Source of the DNA: Microvirga sp.
GTDB taxonomy: Bacteria; Pseudomonadota; Alphaproteobacteria; Rhizobiales; Beijerinckiaceae
Length of the DNA stretch: 64,000 nt
NCBI RefSeq assembly: GCF_014699075.1
Contig: NZ_JACXAB010000005.1
Span: 248,001 to 312,000 of the forward strand
Reading direction: 5' to 3'
The notes under the pieces are model-generated. The model had not been told where the DNA came from and ran no database searches. It saw only the letters and a program-made list of their open reading frames with translations. Numbering within the stretch: position 1 is the stretch's first letter; each line of letters starts with the position of its first letter. Shown one piece after another: positions 36,575 to 46,547 of this stretch. Both the position numbers and the translations under genes were made by a program.

Positions 36575-38497
36575 TTAAGCCCGAACCTTCCGGGTCTCTT
36601 CCTGCCCAAGCGCCTCGAAGACCTTGGTCACGATGCCCGCCGCATCGAGACCGGCCTTGGCATACATGCGATCCGGCTTATCCTGATCGATGTACAGGTC
36701 AGGTAGGACCAGAGAGCGCGCCTTCAGGGTGCCGCGGTCGAGGGCGCCCTTGTCGGCCAAAAGCTGCAGCACGTAGGAGCCGAAGCCGCCGATGGAGCCT
36801 TCCTCCACGGTGATGAGCACCTCATGGTCGCGTGCAAGCCGCAGGATCAGCTCCTCGTCCAGAGGCTTGGCGAAGCGGGCATCGGCCACGGTGGTGGAGA
36901 GGCCCCGCGCTTCCAGCTCTTCGGCCGCCTTCAAGGCCTCGCTCAACCGGGTGCCGAGCGACAGGATGGCGATGCGGCTGCCCTCCTTCACCACACGACC
37001 CCGACCGATGGCAAGCGGCACGCCCTGCTCGGGCATGTCGACACCCACGCCTTCTCCGCGCGGATAGCGGAAGGCGATGGGGCCTGAATCATAAGCCGCG
37101 GCAGTCGCCACCATGTGGACAAGTTCGGCCTCGTCGGCCGCCGCCATCACCACCATGTTCGGCAGGCAGCCAAGATAGGCGACGTCGAAGGAACCCGCAT
37201 GGGTGGGGCCGTCCGCGCCCACAAGGCCCGCCCGGTCGAGGGCGAAGCGCACGGGCAGGTTCTGGATCGCCACATCGTGCACCACCTGGTCGTAGGCGCG
37301 CTGCAGGAAGGTGGAATAGATGGCGCAGAACGGCTTGTAGCCTTCCGTGGCCATGCCGGCCGCGAATGTCACCGCGTGCTGCTCGGCGATGCCCACGTCG
37401 AAGGTGCGGGTGGGGAATTCCTTGCCGAAGAGGTCGATGCCCGTGCCGGTCGGCATGGCGGCCGTGACGGCGACGATCTTGTCGTCGTTCCGCGCTTCCT
37501 TCGCCAGGCTCTCGCCGAAGACCTTGGTGTAGGCCGGCGCATTGGCCTTGGCCTTGGTCTGCGCGCCCGTCACCACGTCGAAGGTGACGACGCCGTGATA
37601 CTTGTCGGCCGCTTCCTCGGCCGGCGCGTAGCCCTTGCCCTTCTTCGTGACCACATGGACGAGGATCGGGCCGGTCTCGGAATCGCGCACGTTCTTCAGG
37701 ATCGGCAGCAGGTGGTCGAGGTTGTGGCCGTCGATGGGGCCCACATAGTAGAAGCCCAGCTCCTCGAACATGGTGCCGCCGGTCCAGAACCCGCGGGCGA
37801 ATTCCTCGGCGCGCTGCGCCTTCTCGTAGATGAACTTCGGCAGCTTCTTGGCCAACTGCTTGGCCGTCTCGCGCAGGCCCCGGTAGGCGCCGCCGGAGAC
37901 GAGGCGGGCGAGATAGGACGACATGGCGCCGGTGGGCGGCGCGATCGACATGTCGTTGTCGTTGAGGATGACGATGAGGCGCGAATGCATGGCGCCGGCA
38001 TTGTTCATGGCCTCATAGGCCATGCCGGCCGACATGGCCCCGTCGCCGATCACCGCGATGACGTTGTTCTTGCCCCCCTCCAGGTCCCGCGCCACGGCCA
38101 TGCCGAGGCCTGCCGAGATCGACGTGGAGGAATGGGCGGCCCCGAAGGGGTCGTATTCGCTCTCCTGGCGCTTGGTGAAGCCCGAAAGGCCGTCCGCCTG
38201 GCGCAGGGTACGGATCCGGTCGCGGCGGCCGGTCAGGATCTTATGCGGGTAGGCCTGGTGGCCCACGTCCCAGATCACCCGGTCGCGGGGGGTATCGAAG
38301 ACGTAGTGCAGCGCCACCGTGAGCTCGACCACGCCCAAGCCTGCCCCGAGGTGACCGCCCGTGACGGAGACCGCGCTGATCGTCTCCGTCCGCAGCTCAT
38401 CCGCCACCTGGCGGAGCTGGCTCTCGGGCAACTGACGCAGATCGTCTGGGGTCTTGAGGGTGTCGAGGAGAGGTGTGGACAACGTTTTACTCGCCAA
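36575..38497 (-). CDS. dxs: 1-deoxy-D-xylulose-5-phosphate synthase
   Basis: Thiamine-diphosphate enzyme joining pyruvate and glyceraldehyde 3-phosphate, the entry step of the MEP pathway (with ispE in this window). 640 residues. TPP motif [32 protein letters not shown] and the transketolase-like pyrimidine domain with [13 protein letters not shown] are all intact, as is the RYPRGEG region. Identification is firm. Confidence 0.97.
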   Translation of the reverse strand: MASKTLSTPLLDTLKTPDDLRQLPESQLRQVADELRTETISAVSVTGGHLGAGLGVVELTVALHYVFDTPRDRVIWDVGHQAYPHKILTGRRDRIRTLRQADGLSGFTKRQESEYDPFGAAHSSTSISAGLGMAVARDLEGGKNNVIAVIGDGAMSAGMAYEAMNNAGAMHSRLIVILNDNDMSIAPPTGAMSSYLARLVSGGAYRGLRETAKQLAKKLPKFIYEKAQRAEEFARGFWTGGTMFEELGFYYVGPIDGHNLDHLLPILKNVRDSETGPILVHVVTKKGKGYAPAEEAADKYHGVVTFDVVTGAQTKAKANAPAYTKVFGESLAKEARNDDKIVAVTAAMPTGTGIDLFGKEFPTRTFDVGIAEQHAVTFAAGMATEGYKPFCAIYSTFLQRAYDQVVHDVAIQNLPVRFALDRAGLVGADGPTHAGSFDVAYLGCLPNMVVMAAADEAELVHMVATAAAYDSGPIAFRYPRGEGVGVDMPEQGVPLAIGRGRVVKEGSRIAILSLGTRLSEALKAAEELEARGLSTTVADARFAKPLDEELILRLARDHEVLITVEEGSIGGFGSYVLQLLADKGALDRGTLKARSLVLPDLYIDQDKPDRMYAKAGLDAAGIVTKVFEALGQEETRKVRA

Positions 38498-38878
38498 GCT
38501 TCGACCGAAGGCCAGATAAAGGAGATAGGGGCTTAACTGGAGAGGGTCAAATCAGAAACTTCGTTCGCTCCGTCCCAGGCAGAGCAAGCCAACTGCCGCC
38601 GAGGTGGGGGCAAGCTGTCGCACCGGGCATCAACGGAGCCGAAGGACGTTTCGGAATGTACATAGGCAAGTCTCTCTTATTCAGTGACTTGCAGGCATGG
38701 TTCACATGTAATCTTTCCCATTCGGCTATCGCAAAGGGACAAAAAACCTTTGATCCACTTGGTTTGCGGGCCTCTGCCGGATCGCGGTTAGTTGAAAACA
38801 CGGAATCGAAGTGCTAGACGGCGAACATTCTCGAAATATTGTTCGAAGCCCTTATGGGGACAAAGTCTGCCCATTCTG
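38498..38878. other. Divergent intergenic region, dxs / polysaccharide ligase
   Basis: About 380 bases between dxs (minus) and the ligase-like gene (plus). It is less GC-rich than the flanks, must contain both promoters, and shows no palindromic repeat of the families seen elsewhere. No gene, RNA or operator could be supported. Confidence 0.5.
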
Positions 38879-40132
38879 ATGACGTTCGACACTTCCCAGC
38901 TGACCTCCCCCGCCATCCTGATCCGTAAGCACCTTGCCGATCATAGGCGAATTCGTGTGCTGAGCGCCGCGGCCTTCGTTCTCTTTGTCGCCGCCATCTT
39001 CTTCGCCAGGGGCGGAAAGGCTCCGGGCCTGTCCGTCGCGCCCATTTTCGCCGGGGCACTCTTGGCCTTCGCCAGCGGAGCCGCTGCGGAGACGTTTCAG
39101 AGAAATATGTGGCTCTGGCTCTCGTTCGGCTTCCTGCTGGCATGGCAGGCTGCGGGGGCCCTGTTTGGAGATATGCCGCGACCGATCTCCGACTTCTCCA
39201 AAATCGGATTGCTGGCCGCTTTCTTCCTTTTCACCGCACAGGCGTCTCGGGTTCTAAACACCCGGCAAATCCTCTGGATCATTGCCGGCATCGGAGCCGC
39301 AAGCGCCTTCCTGTCGATCATCGTTCATGTTGTGACAGCCCCGGATCTCATGGACCGCATGATCCCCCTCGGGCGAGGCGGCAATCCCATTCCCGGTGCC
39401 GGAGCGCTCGCCTGCGCCCTCATCGCCACTGTTGCGCTATGGAGGGATGAGAAGGGCAGGGATCGGAGGACCATGGCCATCCTCCTGATGCTGGCGATGC
39501 CGCTCGTGGCTGGCCTCGTCCTGACCCAGAGCCGTGGGCCGATCGTTGCCCTCTGCTTGGCCTTGCCGCTTGCTTTCCTGTTCGAACGGCGCGGCATGCT
39601 TCTCGTGCTCATGACCTGCCTGGCGAGTTGGCTCATCGTAACAGGCCTGGTGATTTTCGAGCCGAACATCAAAGCCATCATCTGCGGCAGCAATATCGAT
39701 TGGTGCCGGCCCTCAAATCGCGGTGAGGTATGGGAGCGGGTTCGCGATCAGATCGCGCTTCATCCCATTCTGGGCAGCGGGCCGGAATTCCGGTTTCCGT
39801 ACGAGTGGTTGAGCCATGCCCACAATGGCCTCTTTGGAATTGCCTTGTATTTCGGGCTCGGCGGCCTTGCCGCATCAGGCCTCATGGCTGCAGGCTATGC
39901 ACGATGCCTGACCCGCGGAACGGACGAGACATTGCGCTTCTTCGGCCTTGCGTCGCTGATCTTCGCCTTCGGCTATATGGGAGCCGATCTGCCGAATCCG
40001 TACGCGTTCTTCAACACGCATTATCTCTTTATGTGGTTTCCTATCCTGCTCGTTCTGGCGCGCAATAGGTCTTCATTTAACGTCAAGGCGACGTCTGTGG
40101 CTCCTGTGCCCGGCATCGCCCAGCGCATTTAA
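38879..40132 (+). CDS. O-antigen ligase/polymerase-like membrane protein
   Basis: About 417 residues with ten or more membrane helices and one larger loop holding the LTQSRGPIVALCLALPL and SHAHNGLFGIALYFGLGG blocks typical of the Wzy_C/O-antigen ligase family. Likely polymerises or ligates a surface polysaccharide at the periplasmic side. ATG at 38879 is used because the upstream frame is not conserved-looking. A GT61 gene follows after 9 bases, forming a two-gene operon. The substrate is unknown. Confidence 0.82.
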   Translation: MTFDTSQLTSPAILIRKHLADHRRIRVLSAAAFVLFVAAIFFARGGKAPGLSVAPIFAGALLAFASGAAAETFQRNMWLWLSFGFLLAWQAAGALFGDMPRPISDFSKIGLLAAFFLFTAQASRVLNTRQILWIIAGIGAASAFLSIIVHVVTAPDLMDRMIPLGRGGNPIPGAGALACALIATVALWRDEKGRDRRTMAILLMLAMPLVAGLVLTQSRGPIVALCLALPLAFLFERRGMLLVLMTCLASWLIVTGLVIFEPNIKAIICGSNIDWCRPSNRGEVWERVRDQIALHPILGSGPEFRFPYEWLSHAHNGLFGIALYFGLGGLAASGLMAAGYARCLTRGTDETLRFFGLASLIFAFGYMGADLPNPYAFFNTHYLFMWFPILLVLARNRSSFNVKATSVAPVPGIAQRI

Positions 40133-40141
40133 CGGATCGCG

Positions 40142-41344
40142 ATGGCCCGACACCATTCCGCCCTTCGCCGGACCTTTGATCTCAAGCCCATCGCGTTCCG
40201 CGTGATGAAGGGGCTCACGGGTTCCAGTGCGACGTTGCGGAAGGCCGTTTCGTTCTTTCCCGATTTCGGTTGGCCGGACGACGCAAAGGTGAGGCTCCTC
40301 GAGGATAGCGTTCATCCCTTCCGCCTGATGCAGAGCCGGTATGACCGGCAGCGTGCTTTCGTCAGCCAGCACAATGTCGACGTGATGAAGCCATCCTGCC
40401 GGTTCACGGATCCGGATTCCGCCCATCGTGTGGTGGCTCTGCTGTTAGGCATCCTGGTCCCTGGCCATACCCTGACCCCCGTGGACGCGGCCACGGGGCG
40501 GCAGCTGTCCTTCGACACGACATCGGACAGCAACTGGAACTTCGCCCATCCGGCGCCTGCCGCGTTCCACACGCGCCGCGCGGGCGGAATCGTTGCTGCG
40601 ATCCCGCCTTACTCCCATTACGGCCATCTGCTCACCGACGTGCTGATGCCGCTGTGCCATGCCCTCGACCAGGGTGCAGTGGCCTCAGGGGAGACCCTCA
40701 CCATAGCCACGGCACGCTCGGTCAATCCGCTGGTCTCAAGCTTCATCGACGGCCTGCGCCGCAAAGGCCTTTCTATCGATCATGTAAGGCTCGCGCCCTG
40801 GGAGCGGATCCAGACGGATTCGTACCTCTACGCGCGCACCCATTGCTGCAATGTCGAGAGGCTTTTCGCGACGCCCGAGGCGATCGGTTTCGCCCGCTCG
40901 GTTTTCGAGGCTGCCTATCAGGACCGCCAGCTCCCTGAGCCTGCGCCACGCATTTATCTGACCCGGGGCGACACGCGCCTGCGACGGGTGGATGGAGAGG
41001 CCGCCTTGATGGAGGGGCTGCGCCAGCGCGGGTTCCGGATTGTCCAGGCATCCTGGTCGAACCATCACGAGCAGATGCAATGGTTTGGCGAAGCCCAGAT
41101 TGTTATGGGAGTTCATGGGGCAGGCCTTGCCAACATTCTCTGGGCGCAGCGCCAGCCCCTGCTCATCGAGCTGATGGCGCAGAACGGGCGCAAGAGCACG
41201 GGCCTGCATTGGGCCGCCGAAGCGGGTGCCGATTACGAGCCGGTGATCGGCGGGGTCGAGGGACAGAAGCAGGCCTTCGCCATCGATCCCAAGGCCGTGC
41301 TCCAGGACGTCGACGCGGCCATCGAGCGGAACCGCGCCGCCTGA
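40142..41344 (+). CDS. Glycosyltransferase family 61 (DUF563) protein
   Basis: 400 residues. The C-terminal half carries the DUF563 signature: RIYLTRGDTRLRRV, a region with RGFRIVQASWS, and VMGVHGAGLANILWA. GT61 enzymes add sugars to glycans; bacterial members often belong to capsule or exopolysaccharide loci. Coupled to the upstream ligase-like gene, suggesting one surface-glycan pathway; donor and acceptor cannot be inferred. Confidence 0.85.
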   Translation: MARHHSALRRTFDLKPIAFRVMKGLTGSSATLRKAVSFFPDFGWPDDAKVRLLEDSVHPFRLMQSRYDRQRAFVSQHNVDVMKPSCRFTDPDSAHRVVALLLGILVPGHTLTPVDAATGRQLSFDTTSDSNWNFAHPAPAAFHTRRAGGIVAAIPPYSHYGHLLTDVLMPLCHALDQGAVASGETLTIATARSVNPLVSSFIDGLRRKGLSIDHVRLAPWERIQTDSYLYARTHCCNVERLFATPEAIGFARSVFEAAYQDRQLPEPAPRIYLTRGDTRLRRVDGEAALMEGLRQRGFRIVQASWSNHHEQMQWFGEAQIVMGVHGAGLANILWAQRQPLLIELMAQNGRKSTGLHWAAEAGADYEPVIGGVEGQKQAFAIDPKAVLQDVDAAIERNRAA

Positions 41345-41360
41345 CATTCTGCAGAATGCG

Positions 41361-41609
41361 CTAGTTGTCCACGTCCAACGGGGCCGTGCCCGAGGCGGCG
41401 CCGTCGGGGCCGATGGTGATCTTCTCGATCCGGGCCTCGGCCTTCTTCAGCAATTGCTCGCAATGCTTTTTCAGGGCCTCGCCGCGCTCATAGATCGCAA
41501 TCGAGTCCTCCAGGGGCACGTCACCGCGCTCGAGGCGCCGCACGATCTCCTCGAGTTCGGCCAGGGCCTTCTCGAAGGGGAGGGTCTTGATGGAGGCGGT
41601 GTCGGTCAT
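41361..41609 (-). CDS. xseB: Exodeoxyribonuclease VII small subunit
   Basis: Small subunit of the nuclease that degrades single-stranded DNA in both directions. 82 residues from ATG 41609: [40 protein letters not shown] is the family core, here present nearly in full ([21 protein letters not shown]). In Rhizobiales xseB usually sits next to dxs; here two glycan genes lie between. Confidence 0.93.
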   Translation of the reverse strand: MTDTASIKTLPFEKALAELEEIVRRLERGDVPLEDSIAIYERGEALKKHCEQLLKKAEARIEKITIGPDGAASGTAPLDVDN

Positions 41610-41643
41610 GCGGCTGTCCGTCAATTCTTCGGTCTAGGCAATG

Positions 41644-44349
41644 TCACGATGGGATTGCGGCATTGCTGGGTCGATGGGCGAGAAGTCTCTGATAGACGAG
41701 ACCGATGCCGATGAGAACAAGGCCGAGGCCAATAAATGACAGGGCACGCATAACGCCCTCCAGATTGGCCAGGTCGACGATGAACACCTTCAGCACCGCC
41801 AGCACGAGATAGGCCGCAGACGCCAAGCGGGCAAAGCGGTTGTTGCGGGCGAGCCCCAAGCCGAGAAGCAGGATGCCCGTGACCAGCAGGGCAACTGAGT
41901 AGGCCCAATGCTCGCCTTGGGTGAAGTCGCGCCACAGTGCCAGTTCGGGGCCGGCGAAGAGCCGCCGGATCTCCAGACCCACATAGGCGGAGAACAGGAG
42001 CAGGCTCAAGATGGCCGAGGACAGGCTGTAGAAGCGGGGGCGAGCGCGCCGCTCGACCAGGGCCAGGCCGGCGGCCAGCAGAGACGGCAGCAGATAAGCC
42101 GGGACCAGGGCATTGAACACCGGCCCGCCGGGGATGGTGTCATCCGTCAGCAGTGGGTTCTCGACCAGAAGGAGGCCCCCGGCGCAGAGGGCGAGCGAGG
42201 CGATTTTGAAGATCAGGGAGCCCCAGCGATAGACCGGGTCACCGCGTCTGAGGTCCAGGCGCGTCAGGAGGATGGCGAAGACGAGGCTCTCCGTTGCCAG
42301 CAGGCCCGCCTCCAGGAGGCTGAAGTCCTGGGCGAGCGGGTCTCCAGCGTGAAGGGCATGGCGGATCTCGAAGAAGACCAGGAAGGCCGCGAAGACGATG
42401 CCTAAGCTCTCCGTCAGTTGCACGATCCTGTCGCGTCCGGAGCGCTCCAGCAGCCTGCTCGCTGCGAGAAAGGCCACGGCCGGGACGCCGTAGCCCCAGA
42501 GAAGCCAGTTGATCAGGACCGGGCCGGGATCGCCGTCCACGATGGTCGGGTTGGCAATCAGCCGCCCCAGAACGATCAACCCGATGGCGCCGACCGCGTA
42601 GCGCAGGGCAGGCAGGCCAGTCCGCTCGGACACCCAGGCCGTTCCCAAGGCGGTAAGGGCGAAGGCCACCGTCAGCATGCCCCTGTCGAGGGCGAAGGTC
42701 AGCCCGAGGGCAAGCGCCGCCAGGGCGGCCGAGGCGGCGGCTCCGAGGGCCAAACGAATCGGGGTGCCTTCCGCGCCATCCCGGCGGCCGAGCCACCGGA
42801 CGGCCGCGATGAAGGCGAGGGCGAGGAGGCCGGCGATGAGCGCGAAGGACAGGCTCCGCTCCAAGTCCGCGACCCGCCAATAGGCTGCCACAAGGGCCAG
42901 GAGCGGGCCGATGGTGGCTGCTCCCGCGTACCAGGCGACCGCGGGAAGGCGCAGGTCCGGCGAGCGCGCCACTCGGAGGAGAGCGGCTCCGGCGATAATT
43001 CCAGGGGCGAGGAGTGCGAGGCCGAGATAGACCTCGACCGCGTACGGGCGCACCGCGAAGAGATCGCCGCTTTGGTAGAAGAGGTTTTCAGGCGTGCCGC
43101 CGAGATCCGCCCGGATGGGCCAGATCAGGAGCGCGCCGACGCTGGTCAGGGCCGCCCAGGCAACCGCCGGAGCCGCCGGGGTGAAGCGGATGCCGGTCGC
43201 CAGCATGAGGAGGACCATGGCGGCAACGAAGATCGCGCGCCCGTCGCCCGCCGCAACCGTGCCCGACACCACAACAGCGGCAAATGCGAAGACCAGGAGG
43301 ACGATGCTGGCGGCCCGATCAATCCCGCACTCGGCATCGGACACATGGCGGTAGGGCAGAGCCACCAGGACGGGAGCGGCCAAGCCGGTCTGAAGCACCA
43401 GATGCACCATGGCCGGCAGGGCATCCTGCGCGTCCAGGATGAAGATCAGGAGGGTCCAGATCAGCACGCCGCTTGCAGCCGCGAGCGCAAGCCAGCGCCA
43501 TAGGCGCAGGCGCGCGACGCCATAGGCGGGCAGCACCACGAAGGCGAGGTAGATCACGAGCGCCCAGGGCTGCGGCTCGTCCGACGAGACGAGGAGCGGG
43601 CTTCCCATGGCGCCGAGCAGGCCGAGCGCCGCCAGGATGGGCCCGTGCAGGGTGGACGCGACCATGGTGAGGACCGCGATCAGGCCTAAGGTCACGAAGG
43701 CGGTGGCAGGGCTGATCAGGCCATAGAGCGCGTAAGCCGCGTAGGCGGCCGCAAAAGCCCCGCAGGTTCCTGCCGCCGTGAGGATGCTGGGCACATTCGC
43801 GTTGGGAACACCCGGCAGGGCGATGCCGCTCTCCCGGCGGCGCAGCCATTCGCCGGCTCCAATCAACGCAAGGGCGAACAGCGCGCCGAGCATGATGCGG
43901 GTGGCCGGGCTCAGCAGGTTCTGCTCGATGGAGTAGCGGACGAGAAAGATTCCCCCGAGGGCGAGCGCGACGCCGCCGACCCAGACGGCCCAGCGGGAGC
44001 CGAGGGCCTCCTCGAAATCCCGGCCGGGAGGCGCAGGCTGCGGCGGCGCACTCTGGATGGCTGGCACTGATCCGGCCGGGCGGGACGCTTCGGCTTCCGG
44101 CTCCGGGAGCAGATCCGGTGCGGGGGCCTCTTCTGCCGGAGCGTCCGGAGCAGACACCGGAGCCTGCTGGTCCGTCGTGAACGCTGCCGGTCCCGCCTGA
44201 GCCCGGACCAGCCGCAATTCGCCCTCCAGAGCCGCGACGCGTCTCTGCAGGAGGGTCAGCTTGCTGCGGGCCGAGAGGCCGAGAACCAGGCCCGCGATGG
44301 CGCAGACCGGGATGCTGAGGGCCAGCAGGGCGAGGAACGGGATCTCCAA
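41644..44349 (-). CDS. DUF2339 polytopic membrane protein
   Basis: 901 residues. One N-terminal membrane helix, a short coiled coil (SKLTLLQRRVAALEGELRLV), a Pro/Ala/Glu-rich linker, and then some two dozen membrane helices to the C terminus. This is the DUF2339 architecture (GSRWAVWVGGVALALGGIFLVRY opens the repeat part). Function is unknown in the family; it is an inner-membrane protein. It ends 34 bases before xseB. Confidence 0.85.
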   Translation of the reverse strand: MEIPFLALLALSIPVCAIAGLVLGLSARSKLTLLQRRVAALEGELRLVRAQAGPAAFTTDQQAPVSAPDAPAEEAPAPDLLPEPEAEASRPAGSVPAIQSAPPQPAPPGRDFEEALGSRWAVWVGGVALALGGIFLVRYSIEQNLLSPATRIMLGALFALALIGAGEWLRRRESGIALPGVPNANVPSILTAAGTCGAFAAAYAAYALYGLISPATAFVTLGLIAVLTMVASTLHGPILAALGLLGAMGSPLLVSSDEPQPWALVIYLAFVVLPAYGVARLRLWRWLALAAASGVLIWTLLIFILDAQDALPAMVHLVLQTGLAAPVLVALPYRHVSDAECGIDRAASIVLLVFAFAAVVVSGTVAAGDGRAIFVAAMVLLMLATGIRFTPAAPAVAWAALTSVGALLIWPIRADLGGTPENLFYQSGDLFAVRPYAVEVYLGLALLAPGIIAGAALLRVARSPDLRLPAVAWYAGAATIGPLLALVAAYWRVADLERSLSFALIAGLLALAFIAAVRWLGRRDGAEGTPIRLALGAAASAALAALALGLTFALDRGMLTVAFALTALGTAWVSERTGLPALRYAVGAIGLIVLGRLIANPTIVDGDPGPVLINWLLWGYGVPAVAFLAASRLLERSGRDRIVQLTESLGIVFAAFLVFFEIRHALHAGDPLAQDFSLLEAGLLATESLVFAILLTRLDLRRGDPVYRWGSLIFKIASLALCAGGLLLVENPLLTDDTIPGGPVFNALVPAYLLPSLLAAGLALVERRARPRFYSLSSAILSLLLFSAYVGLEIRRLFAGPELALWRDFTQGEHWAYSVALLVTGILLLGLGLARNNRFARLASAAYLVLAVLKVFIVDLANLEGVMRALSFIGLGLVLIGIGLVYQRLLAHRPSNAAIPS

Positions 44350-44398
44350 GGAATGGCCTCAGTGTTCGTGACAGGCTGATTGTCCGAAGCGGAATCGC

Positions 44399-44917
44399 CT
44401 AGTTTCCGTTAAGCTGTAACATGAAGGGCGTCCCCTCCATAGCGTCGGCTCCACGCCCGATCGACCGGATCGCATCCACCATCCGGCCCTGCCGTCCGAG
44501 AAGATCATCGGCGAGAGCGACGAATCGGGCGTTCGGGGTGGCGCTGGGGGAAGCCTTGCGCAGGGCCAGGGCGATGTCTGCCTCGTTCCGTTCCGGCGCC
44601 AGCGCGCAGGCTGCGATGTAGGCGCCGGCCGTCGAGCGGCTGATCCCGGCCCAGCAATGGAGCACGAGAGGGCTCTCCCGGCCCCACATACGGATGAAGG
44701 CGAGCAGCTGCTCCATGTGTTCCGCGCCTGCGAGCACATGGCCATCGAGCGGCTCCAAGATGTCGCTGGCGCCGATGAAGAGATGCCGCTCCGCTGCGAT
44801 GCCCGTGAGGCGAGGCACCTCGGCGCCGACACCCATGAGGCTCACCACATGGCTGGCGCGGGTTGCGGCCACGGTGTCGTGCAGGCGGGAGAGGGGGCAG
44901 ACGTGGAGGGTTGGCAT
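44399..44917 (-). CDS. Tyrosine-phosphatase-like protein
   Basis: 172 residues from ATG 44917 (MPTLHVCPLSRLHDTV). The P-loop HCWAGISRST is a Cys-x5-Arg signature of dual-specificity/tyrosine phosphatases, preceded by the general region FIGASDILEPL. This family occurs widely in Rhizobiales, annotated as tyrosine phosphatase family protein; the substrate is unknown. The in-frame extension to 45079 runs into a palindromic repeat and is unlikely. Confidence 0.83.
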   Translation of the reverse strand: MPTLHVCPLSRLHDTVAATRASHVVSLMGVGAEVPRLTGIAAERHLFIGASDILEPLDGHVLAGAEHMEQLLAFIRMWGRESPLVLHCWAGISRSTAGAYIAACALAPERNEADIALALRKASPSATPNARFVALADDLLGRQGRMVDAIRSIGRGADAMEGTPFMLQLNGN

Positions 44918-44984
44918 GGCTTGATCTCGGAAGTGGTAACGAGGCTTACACGATTCGGGCGACGCTTCGAGGCGCAGGCAGTAT

Positions 44985-45095
44985 CTCCCTCCCCCTTGTG
45001 GGGAGGGTCGGGGTGGGGGTGTGAGCGCCAACCTTGAACCAGTCCTGCGTTGGCACCCCCACCTCCAACTCCTCCCCACAAGGGGGAGGAGGGCT
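44985..45095. repeat. Inverted repeat, ctccccacaaggggg type
   Basis: Arms ctccctcccccttgtggggaggg (44985-45007) and cctccccacaagggggagga (45069-45090) are inverse copies, with gggtgggggtg and caccccca in between as an inner pair. The whole could fold as one 110-base hairpin between the phosphatase and HD genes. Confidence 0.75.
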
Positions 45096-45127
45096 TCAGC
45101 GCCATTTTGTGAATGAGAGGCGTGAGT

Positions 45128-45724
45128 TCAAACCTTTGCCAGCGCCGCCGTGACCTTCCCGTGATAACGCTCCTCGGCCTGCGCCACAGGCCAGGGCTCC
45201 AGAAGAGCCAGCACCGGGCGGGGCAGGGGATCGGGACGTCCGAAGAACTTGATCGCCTCCTCGCGGGCAAACCCGGCGAGGTGCGTCGCCTCCAAGAAGG
45301 CGGCCTGCCGGTCCGCCTGCTTGATGAAGCGCTTGAGGGCCGCAGGGGGCTGCGCAGGCAGGCCGAAATGCAGGTGGATGGCACCGAGCAGGCCCGCCTC
45401 AATGGCCTTGTAGGCGTCGCCGATCACGGCCTTGAAGGGCGAGATGATGTCGCCGATCACGTATTCGGGCGCATCGTGCAGGAGCACCGCCAAGCGCCAT
45501 TCGCGGGACATCTCCGGATTGATATGGGCGGCAATCGCCTCAACGAGAAGCGAATGCTGCGCCACAGAAAAGATGTGCCCGCCGATCGTCTGCCCGTTCC
45601 AGCGCGCGACACGGGCAAGCCCATGCGCGATGTCGTCGAGCTCCACATCGAGAGGCGAGGGGTCGAGCAGGTTGAGGCGCCGGCCGGAGAGCATCCGCTG
45701 CCAGACGCGCGGTTCCTTGGCCAT
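45128..45724 (-). CDS. HD-domain phosphohydrolase (YfbR-like)
   Basis: 198 residues. HD signature: GGHIFSVAQHSLLVEA and LAVLLHDAPEYVIGD, giving the H...HD...D metal ligands, with a later D in IKQADRQAA. The closest recognised type is the YfbR/5'-deoxynucleotidase-like group acting on nucleotides; the substrate is inferred. Its ATG overlaps the stop of tag (TGATG), so the two genes are translationally coupled. Confidence 0.85.
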   Translation of the reverse strand: MAKEPRVWQRMLSGRRLNLLDPSPLDVELDDIAHGLARVARWNGQTIGGHIFSVAQHSLLVEAIAAHINPEMSREWRLAVLLHDAPEYVIGDIISPFKAVIGDAYKAIEAGLLGAIHLHFGLPAQPPAALKRFIKQADRQAAFLEATHLAGFAREEAIKFFGRPDPLPRPVLALLEPWPVAQAEERYHGKVTAALAKV

Positions 45725-46332
45725 CAGCGCATCTCAGCCAATGCCGCGCATTCCGCATGGCGGAAGCAACCGGTGAGATGGTCGTTCGTCATGCCCACCG
45801 CCTGCATGAAGGCATAGACGATGGTGGGGCCGACGAAGTTGAAGCCTTCCGCCTTCAGGGCCTTCGAAATCTTGCGCGAGACCTCGGTCTCGGTTGGCAC
45901 GTCCTTGCGGGCTTTCGCATTCGTCTGGAGCGGCCGTCCGTCGACGAAGTCCCACAGGAAGCGTGAGAAGCCGCCGCGCTCCTGAATCACCAGCCAGGCG
46001 CGGGCGCCCGCAATCGTCGCCTCAATCTTGGCGCGGTTGCGCACGATGCCGGGATCGAGCATCAGCGCTTCCACCTGGGCCTGATCGAACCGGGCGATCA
46101 CGGCCGGATCGAAGCCGGCAAAAGCGCGGCGGAAATTCTCGCGCTTGCGCAGGATCGTGATCCACGACAGGCCCGCCTGAAACCCGTCGAGAATGAGTTT
46201 CTCGAACAGCGCCCGGTCGTCGAACTCAGGTACGCCCCATTCCGTGTCGTGGTATTCCACATAGAAGGGATCCGTGCCGGGCCACCAGCAGCGGGATTTG
46301 TTGTCGGGATGCAGGATCAGTCCGTCGCTCAT
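45724..46332 (-). CDS. tag: DNA-3-methyladenine glycosylase I
   Basis: Base-excision repair enzyme that removes 3-methyladenine. 202 residues; zinc-binding residues lie in SRCWWPG near the N terminus, YHDTEWGVP, and the C-terminal GCFRHAEC. Catalytic region DGFQAGLSWITILRKRENFR is intact. Coupled to the downstream HD hydrolase gene. Confidence 0.95.
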   Translation of the reverse strand: MSDGLILHPDNKSRCWWPGTDPFYVEYHDTEWGVPEFDDRALFEKLILDGFQAGLSWITILRKRENFRRAFAGFDPAVIARFDQAQVEALMLDPGIVRNRAKIEATIAGARAWLVIQERGGFSRFLWDFVDGRPLQTNAKARKDVPTETEVSRKISKALKAEGFNFVGPTIVYAFMQAVGMTNDHLTGCFRHAECAALAEMR

Positions 46333-46409
46333 GCAGCCTGTGTAGCGGGAGTGCAGGGAAACGGAAAGATGCGCCCCTGACGGCAGGAGGCAGATTCATC
46401 AATCTCCGC

Positions 46410-46512
46410 CCTCATCCTGAGGAGCCTGCGCAGCAGGCGTCTCGAAGGAGCTTCCAGAGAGCACTGGATCCTCCTTCGAGACGCAGCCTGACGGCTGCTC
46501 CTCAGGATGAGG
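46410..46512. repeat. Long inverted repeat, second ctcatcctgagga copy
   Basis: About 100 bp; arms ctcatcctgaggagcctgcgc...tctcgaagga and tccttcgagacg...gctcctcaggatgag. Same family and similar inner sequence (ccagagagcactgg here, ccagtgttctctgg at 4134-4147) as the copy at 4087-4192. Confidence 0.8.
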
Positions 46513-46547
46513 TCGGTGGGTGGAAGCACGGCTTGTGGGCCAGAGTG

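Noticed and set aside
44985..45095. Possible CRISPR-like repeat array
   Set aside because: Only one inverted pair of G/C-rich arms, with no regularly spaced direct repeats or cas genes.
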